A DNA stretch of 64,000 nucleotides from Micromonospora sp. H61 (GCF_018070325.1 NZ_JAGPXY010000001.1:248001-312000), one strand, 5' to 3'; numbered from the stretch's first letter, positions 9,287 to 18,854 are shown. Notes: generated by a model not told the origin, from the letters alone. Program-made: numbers and translations.

Positions 9287-10516
9287 TTGACCGATCCAGG
9301 ATTCCCCCCGGTGCCCGAGCCGGATCTCACGCCGGCCGACCTGATCGCCCGTGCCGAGGCGATGGTTCCCCAACTACTGGCCCGGCAGTCCGAGGTGGAG
9401 CGTCGGACGTTCTACGGTGAGGACGTCCACGAGATGTTCCGGGACGCGGGCTTCTACCGGATCACAGTGCCCCGGCGCTACGGCGGGTACGAGTTCGAGT
9501 TCGAGACGTTCCTGCGGGTGGTGATGATCCTGGCCCGAGGCTGCCCGTCGACCGCCTGGATGTTCTGCCTCGGCGCGGCCCACTCGCTGGTGACGGCGAT
9601 GCTGTTCGAGGAGAAGGCGCAGGACGAGTTGTTCCGGGGCGGTGACTTCATCGCACCGGCGGTGATCGCCCCCGGCGGGACCGCCACCCGCTCCCCCGAC
9701 GGTGGCTGGATCATCGACGGCACGTGGAACTACTGCTCCGGCATCCCCTACGCCACCCACTTCATCGGCCACGCCATGGTCGCCGGCGACGACGGCGAAC
9801 CACCCCATCCGCTGCTGTTCATCGCACCGCGGGGCACCTGGACCCGTCTCGACGACTGGGGCGGGCAACTGGGGCTCAAGGGCAGCGGCTCGCACAGCGT
9901 CCGCTTCGACCGGGCCGAGATCCCGGACCACTTCGGCCTCGAGCACACCCACCTGGGCGAGGTCTCGGTGACGTCCGGGACCAGTGGGAGCGCGCTGCAC
10001 GCCCACCCGCAGTACGGCGGGGCGCCGATGAGCTCGATGTGTCTGGAAGGCGCCACACTCGGGGTCGGGATCGCGCAGGGCGCGCTGGAGGCGTACGGCG
10101 AGGTCCTCTCCACCCGCAAGACCTCGACGCCACCGATCACCCTGCGCGTCGACGATCCGGACTACCAACGGTGGTTCGGTCAGGCCACGGCCATGATCTC
10201 GGCCGCCGAGGCGATCACGTTGAGCGCGATCCGCCAGTGGCACGACCTGACCACCCGCGAACCGGCCGCCTTCACCCTGGAGGAGGACCTGCGGATCGCG
10301 ATGATCTGCCGCGAGGCGGCGGAACTGGCCTGGCGCGGCGTCGAGGCCGTCATCCAGCCCACGGCCGGGACCAGCTCGGTCACCGGCGACGGGCGCCTGG
10401 AGCGAGTCTGGCGTGACCTGTCCACCTGTCACAGCCACGCGGGCTTCGCGGTACTCCTGACGACGGCTCTCCCCCGCGTCTACACCCAGGCGCACTTCGG
10501 TCGGCTCACCGCCTGA
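9287..10516 (+). CDS. Group D flavin-dependent monooxygenase (acyl-CoA dehydrogenase fold)
   Basis: About 409 residues. It has the acyl-CoA dehydrogenase fold as used by HsaA/HpaB/NovJ-type two-component hydroxylases and oxidases: an N-terminal helical domain, a beta domain with CSGIPYATHF and LKGSGSHSVRF, and a C-terminal four-helix bundle. It lacks the catalytic glutamate context of fatty acyl-CoA dehydrogenases (no EGxN) and ends in a short C-terminal helix typical of HsaA. Reduced flavin would come from a separate reductase not seen nearby. I choose the TTG at 9287 because GAGGAGG sits 6 nt upstream; an ATG at 9272 overlapping the previous stop is the alternative. Probable aromatic hydroxylation of the pathway product. 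A strong terminator follows. Confidence 0.8.
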   Translation: MTDPGFPPVPEPDLTPADLIARAEAMVPQLLARQSEVERRTFYGEDVHEMFRDAGFYRITVPRRYGGYEFEFETFLRVVMILARGCPSTAWMFCLGAAHSLVTAMLFEEKAQDELFRGGDFIAPAVIAPGGTATRSPDGGWIIDGTWNYCSGIPYATHFIGHAMVAGDDGEPPHPLLFIAPRGTWTRLDDWGGQLGLKGSGSHSVRFDRAEIPDHFGLEHTHLGEVSVTSGTSGSALHAHPQYGGAPMSSMCLEGATLGVGIAQGALEAYGEVLSTRKTSTPPITLRVDDPDYQRWFGQATAMISAAEAITLSAIRQWHDLTTREPAAFTLEEDLRIAMICREAAELAWRGVEAVIQPTAGTSSVTGDGRLERVWRDLSTCHSHAGFAVLLTTALPRVYTQAHFGRLTA

Positions 10517-10530
10517 CCTCCCCACCGACG

Positions 10531-10568
10531 AACGACGAATGGCCGGACGCGTCCGGCCATTCGTCGTT
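10531..10568 (+). terminator. Intrinsic terminator after the methyltransferase/hydroxylase operon
   Basis: Perfect 17-bp arms (10531-10547, 10552-10568) with a CGCG loop, 14 bp after the hydroxylase stop. There is no clear U-tract, as is usual in actinomycetes. Confidence 0.85.
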
Positions 10569-10611
10569 GCCGCCATCGTCGACCACCAGCCGCCGGAACG
10601 GGCCCGCCGGA

Positions 10612-10656
10612 CACGACGAGAGCCGCCCCGGGGGTCGGGGGGCGGCTCTCGTCGTG
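10612..10656 (-). terminator. Intrinsic terminator after the DUF2306 gene
   Basis: Perfect 18-bp arms (10612-10629, 10639-10656) with a 9-nt loop, 17 bp after the stop of the leftward gene at 10674. With the preceding hairpin it makes a back-to-back insulated boundary between convergent units. Confidence 0.85.
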
Positions 10657-10673
10657 GGTGGGTGCCGGGCCCC

Positions 10674-11444
10674 TCAGGCGGGAGCGGGGTACGTGACGAC
10701 CTCGGTGCCGTCCGGCGTGTGCCGGCGCTTGGCCATCCGTTCGATGATCCAGTGTGCGACCACCAGGTTGAGGACCCAGCCGAGCCAGTTGGCGAGTTCG
10801 ACGATCACGCTGATGGCCAACGGCATCGTGGGCCAGATGGTGAACATGCCGACCAGGATGCGGCCCCAGGTGGTGCCCAACGCCAGCGCGAAGCTGTACG
10901 CCATCCAGCGGCGGTGCTCGGCGTAGCGTCCCTTGCGGACCATCACCAGACCGGTGATGGTCGTGGCGAGCCAGGCCACGCCCATCGTGACGATGCCGAT
11001 GCTGCCCTGGTGGTCGGCACGCAGCGGGATCAGGGTGAACACGCCCAGGGCGGCCGACGGGAGAGCCCCGCCGAAGATGTAGACGCGGCCGCTGATCCGG
11101 TGGACCTTCGGGTGGTTGCGGCGCAGCCAGCCCCAGAACTGGAGGAACACCGTGATCATCGCGATGTTCCCGGTGATCACGTGCGCGACGACCAGGCTGT
11201 AGTGCACCGGGACGCCGGGGTCGAGGATGCTGCGGCTGTTGGCCGAGTCCGTGCTGAAGTAGCGCGGGAACGCGTACAGCAGGTTGAAGACGACGGCGCC
11301 GGCGAGGACGACGAGCCACAGGTAGGGCTGACGCCAGATCGACGACGACGGGGCCGACGGTGGGACCGATGGTGATGGTTCGGTCGCCTCGTGCGTCGGC
11401 GACCGGCCCACCCGAATGGTGGCTTTCTCCGCGTTCTGCGTCAT
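10674..11444 (-). CDS. DUF2306-type membrane protein
   Basis: 256 residues with about six to seven transmembrane helices and the HxxxGRVYIFGGALP signature seen in DUF2306 proteins. Two histidine-containing loops (VHYSLVVAHVITG and NHPKVHRISGR) could bind heme or metal, but the biochemical role of this family is not established. I start at the ATG at 11444, behind GAGGGAC; a TTG at 11474 would add ten residues without a better site. It reads towards the double terminator and probably shares its upstream region with no other gene. An Arg/Lys-rich C-terminal tail faces the cytoplasm. Confidence 0.75.
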   Translation of the reverse strand: MTQNAEKATIRVGRSPTHEATEPSPSVPPSAPSSSIWRQPYLWLVVLAGAVVFNLLYAFPRYFSTDSANSRSILDPGVPVHYSLVVAHVITGNIAMITVFLQFWGWLRRNHPKVHRISGRVYIFGGALPSAALGVFTLIPLRADHQGSIGIVTMGVAWLATTITGLVMVRKGRYAEHRRWMAYSFALALGTTWGRILVGMFTIWPTMPLAISVIVELANWLGWVLNLVVAHWIIERMAKRRHTPDGTEVVTYPAPA

Positions 11445-11636
11445 GGAGGGGTCCCTCGGGTCGTAGGTCGTCAAGGGGTTGGCGGATCGCCTGATTCACG
11501 GGATCGCCGGCGCTCCCCGAGGGGGCGGGGAACGCCGGCGAATCTTCCACCCGTTAATCGCCTACGACTCTGGCACCCGTCGAAATCGGTCGTCATCTCC
11601 GAGGATGCGGTATGCACGACCGCTCGTGTGGGTTGC

Positions 11637-13019
11637 TCAGGAGGGCGAGATGTTGCCGTTGAGCTTGAACAGGTTATTCGGGTCGTACGTGCGCTTCAGC
11701 TCCACCAGCCGCGCGTACGTGGCGTCGGGGTAGGCCTCGTGGATGCGCTCGGCGGCATCGTCGTAGAGGAAGTTGACGTAGCTGCCGCCACCCGGCTGCT
11801 GAACGACCTTGGCGAACTCGTCGACCCAGGCGCGGTGCTCGGCGGCCTCCTCCGGCTTCTCGAACACGACAGCCGCCGTGAACATGATCTTACGGTCGCG
11901 GTGCGCGAACGCGGTCGCGTCGGACGGCACCCGGGCCATCGCCCCACCGAGCGGACGCAGCTGGGCGACGGGCATGCTCGCCGACGAGGTCTGCAGCGTC
12001 TCCAGGATCCGACCGGCCGTGGCCACGTCGACCTCGTCGACGAAGTTGGTCCGGCTGAACGTCAGCGGGTGGTAGTTCGGGTCCTCCGGCTGGTAGATGC
12101 CACTGAAGGGCATCGGCTGGACCATGTCGACCAGCACACCCAGCTCACGGATCGGCGCCAGGACCTTCGCGCCCTCCTCCGGGTCACCGGCGTAGACGAT
12201 GATCGCGAGGATCACCAGCTGACCGACCGCCTCCTCGGGCACGCCGGGCATCGGGGGCGCCGGCATGATGTTGATGATGCTCGACAGCTCGTCGGGCGCC
12301 TCCAGCGAGATGCGCAGGTATTCCGCCACGACCTCCGGCGTCGCCGGCAGCACCAGCAGGCCGCCGAGCACCGTCGGCACGGAGTGCAGCCGGTAGCGGA
12401 ACTTCGTGACGACACCGAAGTTGCCGCCGCCGCCACGAATCGCCCAGAACAGGTCGGGGTGGTTGTCGGCGTCGACAGTGAGGTGCCGGCCGTCCGCGGT
12501 CACCACGTCGGCGCCGATCAGGTTGTCGATGGTCAACCCGTGCGCGCGGACCAGATAGCCGATGCCACCGCCGACGGTCAGGCCGCCCAGGCCGACCGAG
12601 GCGGTGTCGCCGAAACCGGTGACCAGGCCGTGCTCGGCGGCCGCCTCGGTGTATGCGCCGGCGAGCACACCGGGCTCCGCCCAGGCGGTACGACTGTCGG
12701 CGTCGATCTCCAACGCGTTCATGTTCGAGAGGTCCAGGACGATCGCGTCGTCCCAGACGCCGTAGAGGCTGTGGCCGCCACTGCGAACCGCGAGCGGCAA
12801 CTCCGACCCGCTGGCCACCGAGACGACATGCGCAACGTCGGCGGCGTTGACCGCCTTGACGATCACGGCGGGTCGCCGATCGACGCCACCCTGGAAAATC
12901 GTGCGGGCCTGGTCGTAACCGGGGTCGCTCGGCTCGATCACCTCGCCGACGACGCCCGCACGCAGCTGCGCGGCCACGGCGGTAGCCGTGTCGGTCGGCG
13001 CCACGATCTCGTCCTGCAT
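11637..13019 (-). CDS. Berberine-bridge-type FAD-linked oxidase
   Basis: 460 residues. It has an FAD_binding_4 (PCMH) domain at residues ~35-210 with RSGGHS, whose His is the usual 8-alpha-histidyl FAD attachment site, and LGGLTVGGGIGYL. A substrate domain follows, then a BBE C-terminal motif YDPNNLFKLNGN that packs on the flavin. The second cysteinyl-FAD linkage of bicovalent members is missing, since the loop before GGGIG has no Cys. Such enzymes oxidise alcohols, sugars or phenolic/alkaloid intermediates with O2. The start is set by AGGAGG 8 nt before the ATG at 13019; the frame stays open upstream to 13175 but without a site. A probable ECF42-type promoter lies in front, facing away from the sigma gene. 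Confidence 0.88.
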   Translation of the reverse strand: MQDEIVAPTDTATAVAAQLRAGVVGEVIEPSDPGYDQARTIFQGGVDRRPAVIVKAVNAADVAHVVSVASGSELPLAVRSGGHSLYGVWDDAIVLDLSNMNALEIDADSRTAWAEPGVLAGAYTEAAAEHGLVTGFGDTASVGLGGLTVGGGIGYLVRAHGLTIDNLIGADVVTADGRHLTVDADNHPDLFWAIRGGGGNFGVVTKFRYRLHSVPTVLGGLLVLPATPEVVAEYLRISLEAPDELSSIINIMPAPPMPGVPEEAVGQLVILAIIVYAGDPEEGAKVLAPIRELGVLVDMVQPMPFSGIYQPEDPNYHPLTFSRTNFVDEVDVATAGRILETLQTSSASMPVAQLRPLGGAMARVPSDATAFAHRDRKIMFTAAVVFEKPEEAAEHRAWVDEFAKVVQQPGGGSYVNFLYDDAAERIHEAYPDATYARLVELKRTYDPNNLFKLNGNISPS

Positions 13020-13082
13020 GGAAGATACCTCCTGGTTATGGCGGTGCGGTCCCACCAGGGCCGCGTACCCTTTCGCAGTGAA

Positions 13083-13109
13083 GTCGGAGCCGTACCTCGT
13101 TTTTCGACA
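13083..13109 (-). promoter_or_regulatory. Probable ECF42-type promoter of the FAD oxidase gene
   Basis: On the minus strand TGTCGA (13109-13104) is followed by a 17-nt spacer and CGAC (13086-13083). This matches the -35 TGTCGA and -10 CGA/TC pattern I recall for ECF42 sigma factors, and an ECF42 gene is transcribed divergently from the same gap. The predicted 5' leader is about 55 nt. Confidence 0.5.
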
Positions 13110-13193
13110 TTGCCGCCGGTAATCAGCAACGTTCTCGTCCACACGCTTCGCCCACGGGTTCGCCGCCCAGGGCACTGGAGGAACCCCGGCACC

Positions 13194-14450
13194 GTGGCTG
13201 ATGAGGGTAACGTGGCCTCCCGCTCGGAGGTCGAAAGTCTGCTGCGCCAGCTCGCGCCGCAGGTCCTGGGCGCGCTCTACCGTCGCTACGGCAAGTTCGA
13301 GGCGTGCGAGGACGCGGTGCAGGAAGCCCTGCTGGAGGCGGCGCTACGCTGGACGGACCAGAAGTTGCCGGACAATCCCCGCGGTTGGCTGCGCACCGTC
13401 GCCACCCGCCGGTTGGCTGATCAGTGGCGCAGTGACCAGGCCCGGCGCAATCGCGAGGTGATCGTCGCGGTGATGGGCCGCGCCGACGAGGCGGTCTCCG
13501 CCTCCGTCGACGACCTGCCCTACCAGCACGACGACACGCTGATGCTGCTGTTCATGTGCTGCCATCCCGCGCTGTCCGCGCCGTCACAGATCGCGCTGAC
13601 GCTCCGCGCGGTCGGCGGCCTGACCACCAGCCAGATCGCCGCGGCGTTCATGGTGCCCGAGTCGACGATGGTGCAGCGGATCAGCCGGGCCAAGCAGCGG
13701 ATCCGGTCGACCGGCACCCGGTTCCGGATGCCACCGCCGGCCGAGCGACGCGAGCGCCTGCGGGTGGTGCTGCACGTGCTCTACCTGATCTTCAACGAGG
13801 GTTACACCGCCACCTCCGGCCCGGACCTGCAGCGCGGCGAGCTGACCAGGGAGGCGATCCGGCTGACCCGCGAGGTGCACCGGCTGCTGCCCGACGACGG
13901 TGAGGTCGCCGGGCTGCTCGCGCTCATGCTGCTGACCGACGCCCGGCGCGACGCCCGTTCCCGCCCGGACGGCACGCTGGTACCGATCGCCGAGCAGGAC
14001 CGGCGACTCTGGCACCGGGAGTCGATCCGCGAGGGCATCGCGCTGGTCACCCGCAGCCTGAGCGACGGGCCGGTGGAGTCCTACCAGATCCAGGCGGCGA
14101 TCGCCGCGCTGCACGCCGAGGCGGCGACCGTCGACGACACCGACTGGCCGCAGATCGCCGCGCTCTACGAGCTGCTGGAACAGCTCGATCCGAACCCGAT
14201 GGTGACGCTCAACCGGGCGGCCGCGACCGCCATGGCCAAGGGTCCGGAGGTCGGGCTGCGCCTGCTCGACGGCCTCGACGACCGCATCGCCAACCACCGG
14301 CTCGACGCGGTACGCGCCCACCTGCTGGAAATGGCCGGCGACCGGAGCGGGGCCCGGGTGCGCTACCTGCGGGCGGCGCAGCGCACCACGAGCCTGCCCG
14401 AACGCCGCTACCTGGAGTCGCGCGCGGCCCGGCTCAGCGACCCGCGCTGA
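13194..14450 (+). CDS. ECF42 (SigJ-like, DUF6596) RNA polymerase sigma factor
   Basis: 418 residues. Sigma region 2 is at ~20-85 (EDAVQEALLEAALRW, NPRGWLRTVATRRLAD), and region 4 at ~125-185 (LTTSQIAAAFMVPESTMVQRISRAKQRI). A long helical TPR-like C-terminal extension contains FNEGYT and the LLTDARR segment typical of ECF42; the LFMCCHPAL segment before region 4 is diagnostic. These factors have no anti-sigma gene; the extension is thought to control activity. The start GTG at 13194 lies behind GGAGGA; a GTG at 13212 has no site. The usual partner, a DGPF/YCII gene, is missing, and the divergent FAD oxidase carries a matching promoter instead. It ends tail to tail with the reductase gene, overlapping 17 bp. 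Confidence 0.93.
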   Translation: MADEGNVASRSEVESLLRQLAPQVLGALYRRYGKFEACEDAVQEALLEAALRWTDQKLPDNPRGWLRTVATRRLADQWRSDQARRNREVIVAVMGRADEAVSASVDDLPYQHDDTLMLLFMCCHPALSAPSQIALTLRAVGGLTTSQIAAAFMVPESTMVQRISRAKQRIRSTGTRFRMPPPAERRERLRVVLHVLYLIFNEGYTATSGPDLQRGELTREAIRLTREVHRLLPDDGEVAGLLALMLLTDARRDARSRPDGTLVPIAEQDRRLWHRESIREGIALVTRSLSDGPVESYQIQAAIAALHAEAATVDDTDWPQIAALYELLEQLDPNPMVTLNRAAATAMAKGPEVGLRLLDGLDDRIANHRLDAVRAHLLEMAGDRSGARVRYLRAAQRTTSLPERRYLESRAARLSDPR

Positions 14451-15066
14451 CCGCCGGCGGGGCCAGCCACAGGTGCACGACCTGGTCGGGCTGCTCGACC
14501 CGGCTGATCGGCAGCTCCACCTGGCCGTCGTGGTTGCGGTCGAACAGCCGCACCCCGTCGCCCATCAGCACCGGGACCACGTGCAGCACCAACTCGTCGA
14601 GCAGGCCGGCGCGCAGGCACTGACGGATCACGCTGGCACCCCCGAGCACCGACACGTCGCGGCCGCCCGCAGCGGCCAGCGCGCGGCTGACGGCACTCTC
14701 GACACCGTCGGGTACGAACTCGAAGCGGGTGCCGCCGGCCAGCTCCAGAACCGGTCGGGGCTCGTGGGTGACCACGAACACCGGGAGCCCGAACGGCGGC
14801 TCGTCGCCCCACGGCTTCTCCCCGTGGTCGTACATCCGCCGGCCGATCACGTGGGCCCCGACGGACGTGAACCCCTCGTCGAGGATCTCCGCGTCCCGGT
14901 TGGCCCGGCCCCCGTCGCGGCCGACCCGGGCCCGCCAGGTGGCCAGGTCGTAGATCCACTGGTGCAGACGGTGGCCGTCCACGCCCATCGGCAGGAGGCG
15001 ACTGTCATCAGGGCCGGTCACGAAACCGTCCATCGACACCGAGATGTCGGCGGTCACTCGCGCCAT
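14434..15066 (-). CDS. RibD C-terminal/dihydrofolate-reductase-like protein
   Basis: 210 residues. It has the DHFR/RibD fold: [16 protein letters not shown] at the N terminus, [26 protein letters not shown], and the NADPH-binding [20 protein letters not shown]. This is the stand-alone 'dihydrofolate reductase family' widespread in actinomycetes; true folate or riboflavin activity is not implied because the deaminase half of RibD is absent. The start ATG at 15066 is inside the end of the P450 gene (13-bp overlap) behind GGAGAG, so it is probably co-transcribed and coupled with it. A biosynthetic ketoreductase-like role is possible but unproven. Confidence 0.85.
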   Translation of the reverse strand: MARVTADISVSMDGFVTGPDDSRLLPMGVDGHRLHQWIYDLATWRARVGRDGGRANRDAEILDEGFTSVGAHVIGRRMYDHGEKPWGDEPPFGLPVFVVTHEPRPVLELAGGTRFEFVPDGVESAVSRALAAAGGRDVSVLGGASVIRQCLRAGLLDELVLHVVPVLMGDGVRLFDRNHDGQVELPISRVEQPDQVVHLWLAPPAVSAGR

Positions 15067-16301
15067 CGGGGACTCTCCATTCCCAGGAGCACGGGCAGCC
15101 AGGCGGGCGCGTTCATGGCGAACGTCCCCTGGGAGGTCAACTCGGCGTCGGGCACCGCGAGGCGCAGCCCCGGGAAGCGCCGGAACAGGGTGTCCAGACC
15201 GATCTCCACCTCCAGCCGGGCCAGCGCGGCCCCGAGGCACCGGTGGATGCCGTGGCCGAACGACAGGTGCCGCTTGTCGGCGCGGCCCGCGTCGAACCGG
15301 GCCGCCTCAGGTCCGTGCACCGCCGGGTCGCGGCCCGCCCCGGCAAAGTGCATCAGGATCGGTTCGCCCTTGCCGATGCGTACGCCGGCGATCTCGACGT
15401 CCTCGACCGCGAACCGGAACGGCAGGTGCGCGACCGGCGCGTCCACCCGCAGCGTCTCCTCGATGACGTCGGCCCAGCCGGCGTCGCCCGAGCGGACCCG
15501 GCGCAGTTGCTCCGGCGCGTTCAGCATCGCCCGGACGGCGTTGACCAGCAGATTCATCGCGGGCTCCGTGCCGGTGTTGAGCAGCAGAAGCAGGGTGCTG
15601 ACTATCTCGTCGTCGTCGAGGCGTTCGCCCTCGTCGCGGGCGGCGATCAGGTCGCTGGTCAGGTCGTCGGCGGGTTCCCGGCGCTTGCGGTCGATCAGGT
15701 CGTGCATCTGTGCCCGCAGCCGGGCGAAGGCGGCGGCGGCCTCCTGCGGGGTGATCTTCGCGCTGGCGGTGGCGTAGCCGCCGCCACCGCCGACGATGCC
15801 CACCCGCTCGGCGACCGGCAGACCGATCAACTCGCCGATCACGTGAGCCGCCAGCGGGTGCCCGAACCCCGCCTTCAGGTCGACGATCTCCGTGGGCGGG
15901 TGCATGGCGAGGTCGTCGAGCAGGTCAACGGCCAGCCGTTCGATCGCCGGCCGCATGGTCTGCACCCGACGCGGCGTGAACGCCGTACGGATCAGCCGCC
16001 GCTGGCGGGCGTGTTCGGGCCCGTCCGAGCTGGTGAGGTTCTCCATTCGGGCCCAGGCGATCAGCGGGAAGTCGGGCCCGATCTCGCCGTTTGCGTACGC
16101 GATCCAGTGCTGACGCGGGTCCTTGGAGAACCGGTCGTCGGCGAGGATCTCCTTCGCCGCGTCGTAGCCGGTGACCGACCAGGCCGGCACCCCACCCGGC
16201 AGCATGATCCGGGCCACCGGCCCGTGCGCGCGGATACGGGCCGACTCGGCGTGGATGTCGGCGCCACTCAGGTCGAGCCTGACGGGTGATCCGTTGTCCA
16301 T
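15054..16301 (-). CDS. Cytochrome P450 with altered I-helix
   Basis: 415 residues, normal for a bacterial soluble P450. The heme motif [10 protein letters not shown] has Cys355; the K-helix ExxR is EETLR. The I-helix segment reads NTGTEPAMN (242-250), where most P450s have AGxET: the acidic residue is kept (Glu246) but the conserved threonine is Pro247. The loss of this proton-relay residue is visible and in frame, so the oxygen-activation path may use substrate assistance, as known for P450eryF, or the enzyme may do non-hydroxylating chemistry. A GAGGAG site 7 nt before the ATG sets the start. It follows the FkbM gene by 22 bp and overlaps the DHFR-like gene, making a three-gene operon. Likely tailoring enzyme. 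Confidence 0.92.
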   Translation of the reverse strand: MDNGSPVRLDLSGADIHAESARIRAHGPVARIMLPGGVPAWSVTGYDAAKEILADDRFSKDPRQHWIAYANGEIGPDFPLIAWARMENLTSSDGPEHARQRRLIRTAFTPRRVQTMRPAIERLAVDLLDDLAMHPPTEIVDLKAGFGHPLAAHVIGELIGLPVAERVGIVGGGGGYATASAKITPQEAAAAFARLRAQMHDLIDRKRREPADDLTSDLIAARDEGERLDDDEIVSTLLLLLNTGTEPAMNLLVNAVRAMLNAPEQLRRVRSGDAGWADVIEETLRVDAPVAHLPFRFAVEDVEIAGVRIGKGEPILMHFAGAGRDPAVHGPEAARFDAGRADKRHLSFGHGIHRCLGAALARLEVEIGLDTLFRRFPGLRLAVPDAELTSQGTFAMNAPAWLPVLLGMESPRWRE

Positions 16302-16323
16302 GGCTGACTCCTCGACGGGTTTC

Positions 16324-17094
16324 TCAGACCGCGCGGACGGCGAAGGTCAGGTGCAGGTCGGTGTCGGCGAGTCGACGCTCCTGGGTGTCGGTGACGTCGA
16401 AACCCCGCTGGCGCAGCAACGCCTCGATGTCCCCGAGGCGGCCGTCGATGTCGTGCACCTCGACAACCAGCTCGCCGATCTTCGCCCAGTCGTCGTCGGC
16501 GATGCCGGCGATCACGTCGGCCTCGGCCTTCTCGACGTCGATCTTCACGAGGTCCGCCCGTTCGGCGCCGGAGTCGCGCAACAGCCGGGAGAACGTCATC
16601 GTCTCGCATTCCACATAGGACAGCTGGTGCCGGGACGTGGCCAGGTGCTCCGCATCGCGTACCGGGACACCGCCCTCGATGAGCAGTTTCCTGGCGAGGG
16701 CGGTCTCGAGGTCCTGCTCGGTGTACAGCCCGGACTCCGCGGGGGCCTTCGGGTAGTAACCGAACCGGGCGTGCCCGTCCGCCGCGGTGATCGCGACGTT
16801 GCGGGCCAGCCCGTCCGGAACGTGCCGCGCGAAGTTCTCCTCCAGCGCGCGGTAGGTGTCCGGGCCGGGCTCGGCCGCCACGATGAACGCGGCCGGGTAA
16901 CGGGACTTGAAGAACATCGAGGCCAACCCGATGTTGGCGCCGATGTCGAAGATGACACCGGGTGTCGGCCGAGCGCCACCGGGACGACGGTAGGACTCCT
17001 CGACGAAGATCTCGCGGTAGAGCAACGCCGCCTCGGCGGCGTCGACCTGGGTGACATCCTGCCCGTTGGGCAGTCGACGCCGGATCAGGCCCAT
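16324..17094 (-). CDS. FkbM family methyltransferase
   Basis: 256 residues. Motif I is [16 protein letters not shown] (~47-62), followed by [16 protein letters not shown] and the [18 protein letters not shown] segment characteristic of FkbM-type O-methyltransferases (the FK506 31-O-methyltransferase family, also acting on glycans). It begins with an ATG behind GAGGAG and is the first gene of the leftward FkbM-P450-reductase operon. The N-terminal 45 residues ([22 protein letters not shown]) are the usual cap. The substrate cannot be read from sequence; O-methylation of the P450-hydroxylated product is a reasonable guess. Confidence 0.88.
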   Translation of the reverse strand: MGLIRRRLPNGQDVTQVDAAEAALLYREIFVEESYRRPGGARPTPGVIFDIGANIGLASMFFKSRYPAAFIVAAEPGPDTYRALEENFARHVPDGLARNVAITAADGHARFGYYPKAPAESGLYTEQDLETALARKLLIEGGVPVRDAEHLATSRHQLSYVECETMTFSRLLRDSGAERADLVKIDVEKAEADVIAGIADDDWAKIGELVVEVHDIDGRLGDIEALLRQRGFDVTDTQERRLADTDLHLTFAVRAV

Positions 17095-17309
17095 ATCAAC
17101 TCCTCGCGCTGGTCGGGGACACCACCTGAGAATGGGTGCTGACCACCGCCGCGGTCACCTTCCCGGTTGCGCAGGCCGCGCCGCGAAGCGTCAGGTGGCC
17201 AGTCGGACCATGAAACTCCGTCAACGGGTCAGACCGCCGTCAAGCATTGACACGTCCCGCTATCCATTCCATGGTCGATGGACTCATCACTGCGTCGAAG
17301 GGTCACAGG

Positions 17310-18854
17310 ATGGTCGGCAACGAGCACAGGTACGTCATCGTCGGGGCGGGGCCCGCCGGGCTTCAACTGAGCTACTACCTCCAGCAGCACGGTGCCGATT
17401 ACCTGACGCTCGAAAGTGGTGCCGAACCGGGCGGGTTCTTCCGGCGGTTCCCCCGGCATCGCCGGCTCATCTCGCTGAACAAGGTGCACACCGACAGCAC
17501 CGACCCCGAGATCCGCCTGCGCTGGGACTGGAACTCCCTGCTCAACGACTCCCCGGAGCTGCTGTTTCCGAACTTCAGCGAGGAGTACCTGCCCGCAGCC
17601 GACGACCTGGTGCGCTACCTCGCGGAGTTCCAACGGGTCCACCAGCTCAACGTCCGGTACGGCACGACGGTCGAGCAGATCACGCGGACGGGCGACGGTT
17701 TCACCGTACGCACCGGCCAGGATGAGCTCCGGGCTCGCTGCCTGGTCGTCGCGACGGGTTGGGGCCAGCCGTTCGTGCCAGCCATCAAGGGCATCGAACA
17801 TGCCATCGGGTACGAGGACATGGTCGTCGACCCCACGGCGTACGAGGACCAGCGGGTTCTGATCATCGGGAAGGGCAACTCGGCCTTCGAGACCGCGTCG
17901 GCCATCCTCGGCCGGGCCTCGATGGTGCACCTCGCCAGCCGGCAACCCCTGCGGCTCGCGTGGAACACCAAACACCCCGGCGACGTCCGTGGCCAGTACG
18001 GCGCGATCCTCGACAGCTACCAGTTCAAGACACTGCACTCGGTGCTCGACTGCACGATCGACGAGATCCGGCCCGTCGACGGGCGCTTCCAGGTGTCGAT
18101 CACGTACACCCACGCCGAGGGTGAGACCGCCGTGCTCGACTACCACACGGTGGTGCGGTGCACCGGCTTCCGGATGGACACCACCGTGTTCGACGAGACG
18201 TCCCGTCCCGACATGGTGCGGGACGGCCGCATGCCCGGCCTACGTCCCGACTGGCAGTCGAGCAACATCGACGACCTCTACTTCGCCGGCACGATCGCCC
18301 AGGCCCGGGACGTCAAGCACGCGTCGTCGCCGTTCATCGACGGCTTCCGGTACAACCTCCGCACCCTGACGCGGATCCTGCGGGAGCGGTACGACGACGT
18401 GCCGTTGTCGTACACGACGACGGCTGCGGACGCCGCGTCGCTGGCCAAGCTGATGCTCGACCGGGTGAACTGGTCCTCGGCGCTGTGGACCCAGTTCGAA
18501 TACCTCTGCGACGTGTTCGTGCGCGACGACGCCACGGGCGACTTCCACCACTACGAGGACCTGCCCGAGGACTACGCCGTGGAGCGTTTCGCGTCCGCCA
18601 CCCAGTGGTACACGCTCGCACTACGGTGGGGCCGCGACGACTACGGTGACGTCTTCGCCATCGATCGGCACCCGACCCCCGACCGGGCGCGGGAAAGCGC
18701 CTTCATCCACCCGGTGATCCGGCGGTACCGAGGAGCGGAACTGCTCGCCGAGCAGCACCTGCTGGAGGATCTACTGGCCGAGTGGCGGCGCCCGGACCGG
18801 CACGTCGAGCCGTTGGTCGAGTTCCTGACCAGAGACCTCACCAGCGGATCATGA
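17310..18854 (+). CDS. FAD-dependent NAD(P)-binding oxidoreductase (FOXRED2/monooxygenase-like)
   Basis: 514 residues. The N-terminal dinucleotide-binding motif VIVGAGPAGLQLSYYL is ~residues 8-23; a second Rossmann motif VLIIGKGNSAFETASAI sits at ~185-200; and CTGFRMDTTVF precedes the second FAD contact region DLYFAGTIAQARDVKHASSPFIDGFRYN. The overall plan is that of class B flavin monooxygenases and FOXRED2-like proteins, with a C-terminal ~130-residue extension. ATG at 17310 follows GAAGGG; upstream ATGs lack a site. It stands divergent to the FkbM operon and overlaps the convergent nitroreductase gene by 17 bp at its end. The substrate is unknown; amine or aldehyde/ketone oxidation would fit the fold. 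Confidence 0.85.
   Translation: MVGNEHRYVIVGAGPAGLQLSYYLQQHGADYLTLESGAEPGGFFRRFPRHRRLISLNKVHTDSTDPEIRLRWDWNSLLNDSPELLFPNFSEEYLPAADDLVRYLAEFQRVHQLNVRYGTTVEQITRTGDGFTVRTGQDELRARCLVVATGWGQPFVPAIKGIEHAIGYEDMVVDPTAYEDQRVLIIGKGNSAFETASAILGRASMVHLASRQPLRLAWNTKHPGDVRGQYGAILDSYQFKTLHSVLDCTIDEIRPVDGRFQVSITYTHAEGETAVLDYHTVVRCTGFRMDTTVFDETSRPDMVRDGRMPGLRPDWQSSNIDDLYFAGTIAQARDVKHASSPFIDGFRYNLRTLTRILRERYDDVPLSYTTTAADAASLAKLMLDRVNWSSALWTQFEYLCDVFVRDDATGDFHHYEDLPEDYAVERFASATQWYTLALRWGRDDYGDVFAIDRHPTPDRARESAFIHPVIRRYRGAELLAEQHLLEDLLAEWRRPDRHVEPLVEFLTRDLTSGS

Noticed and set aside
11391..13193. A long rightward frame that would extend the ECF42 sigma factor by 600 residues
   Set aside because: It is antisense to the FAD oxidase and low in sense content. 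The sigma factor begins at 13194 with a ribosome site.
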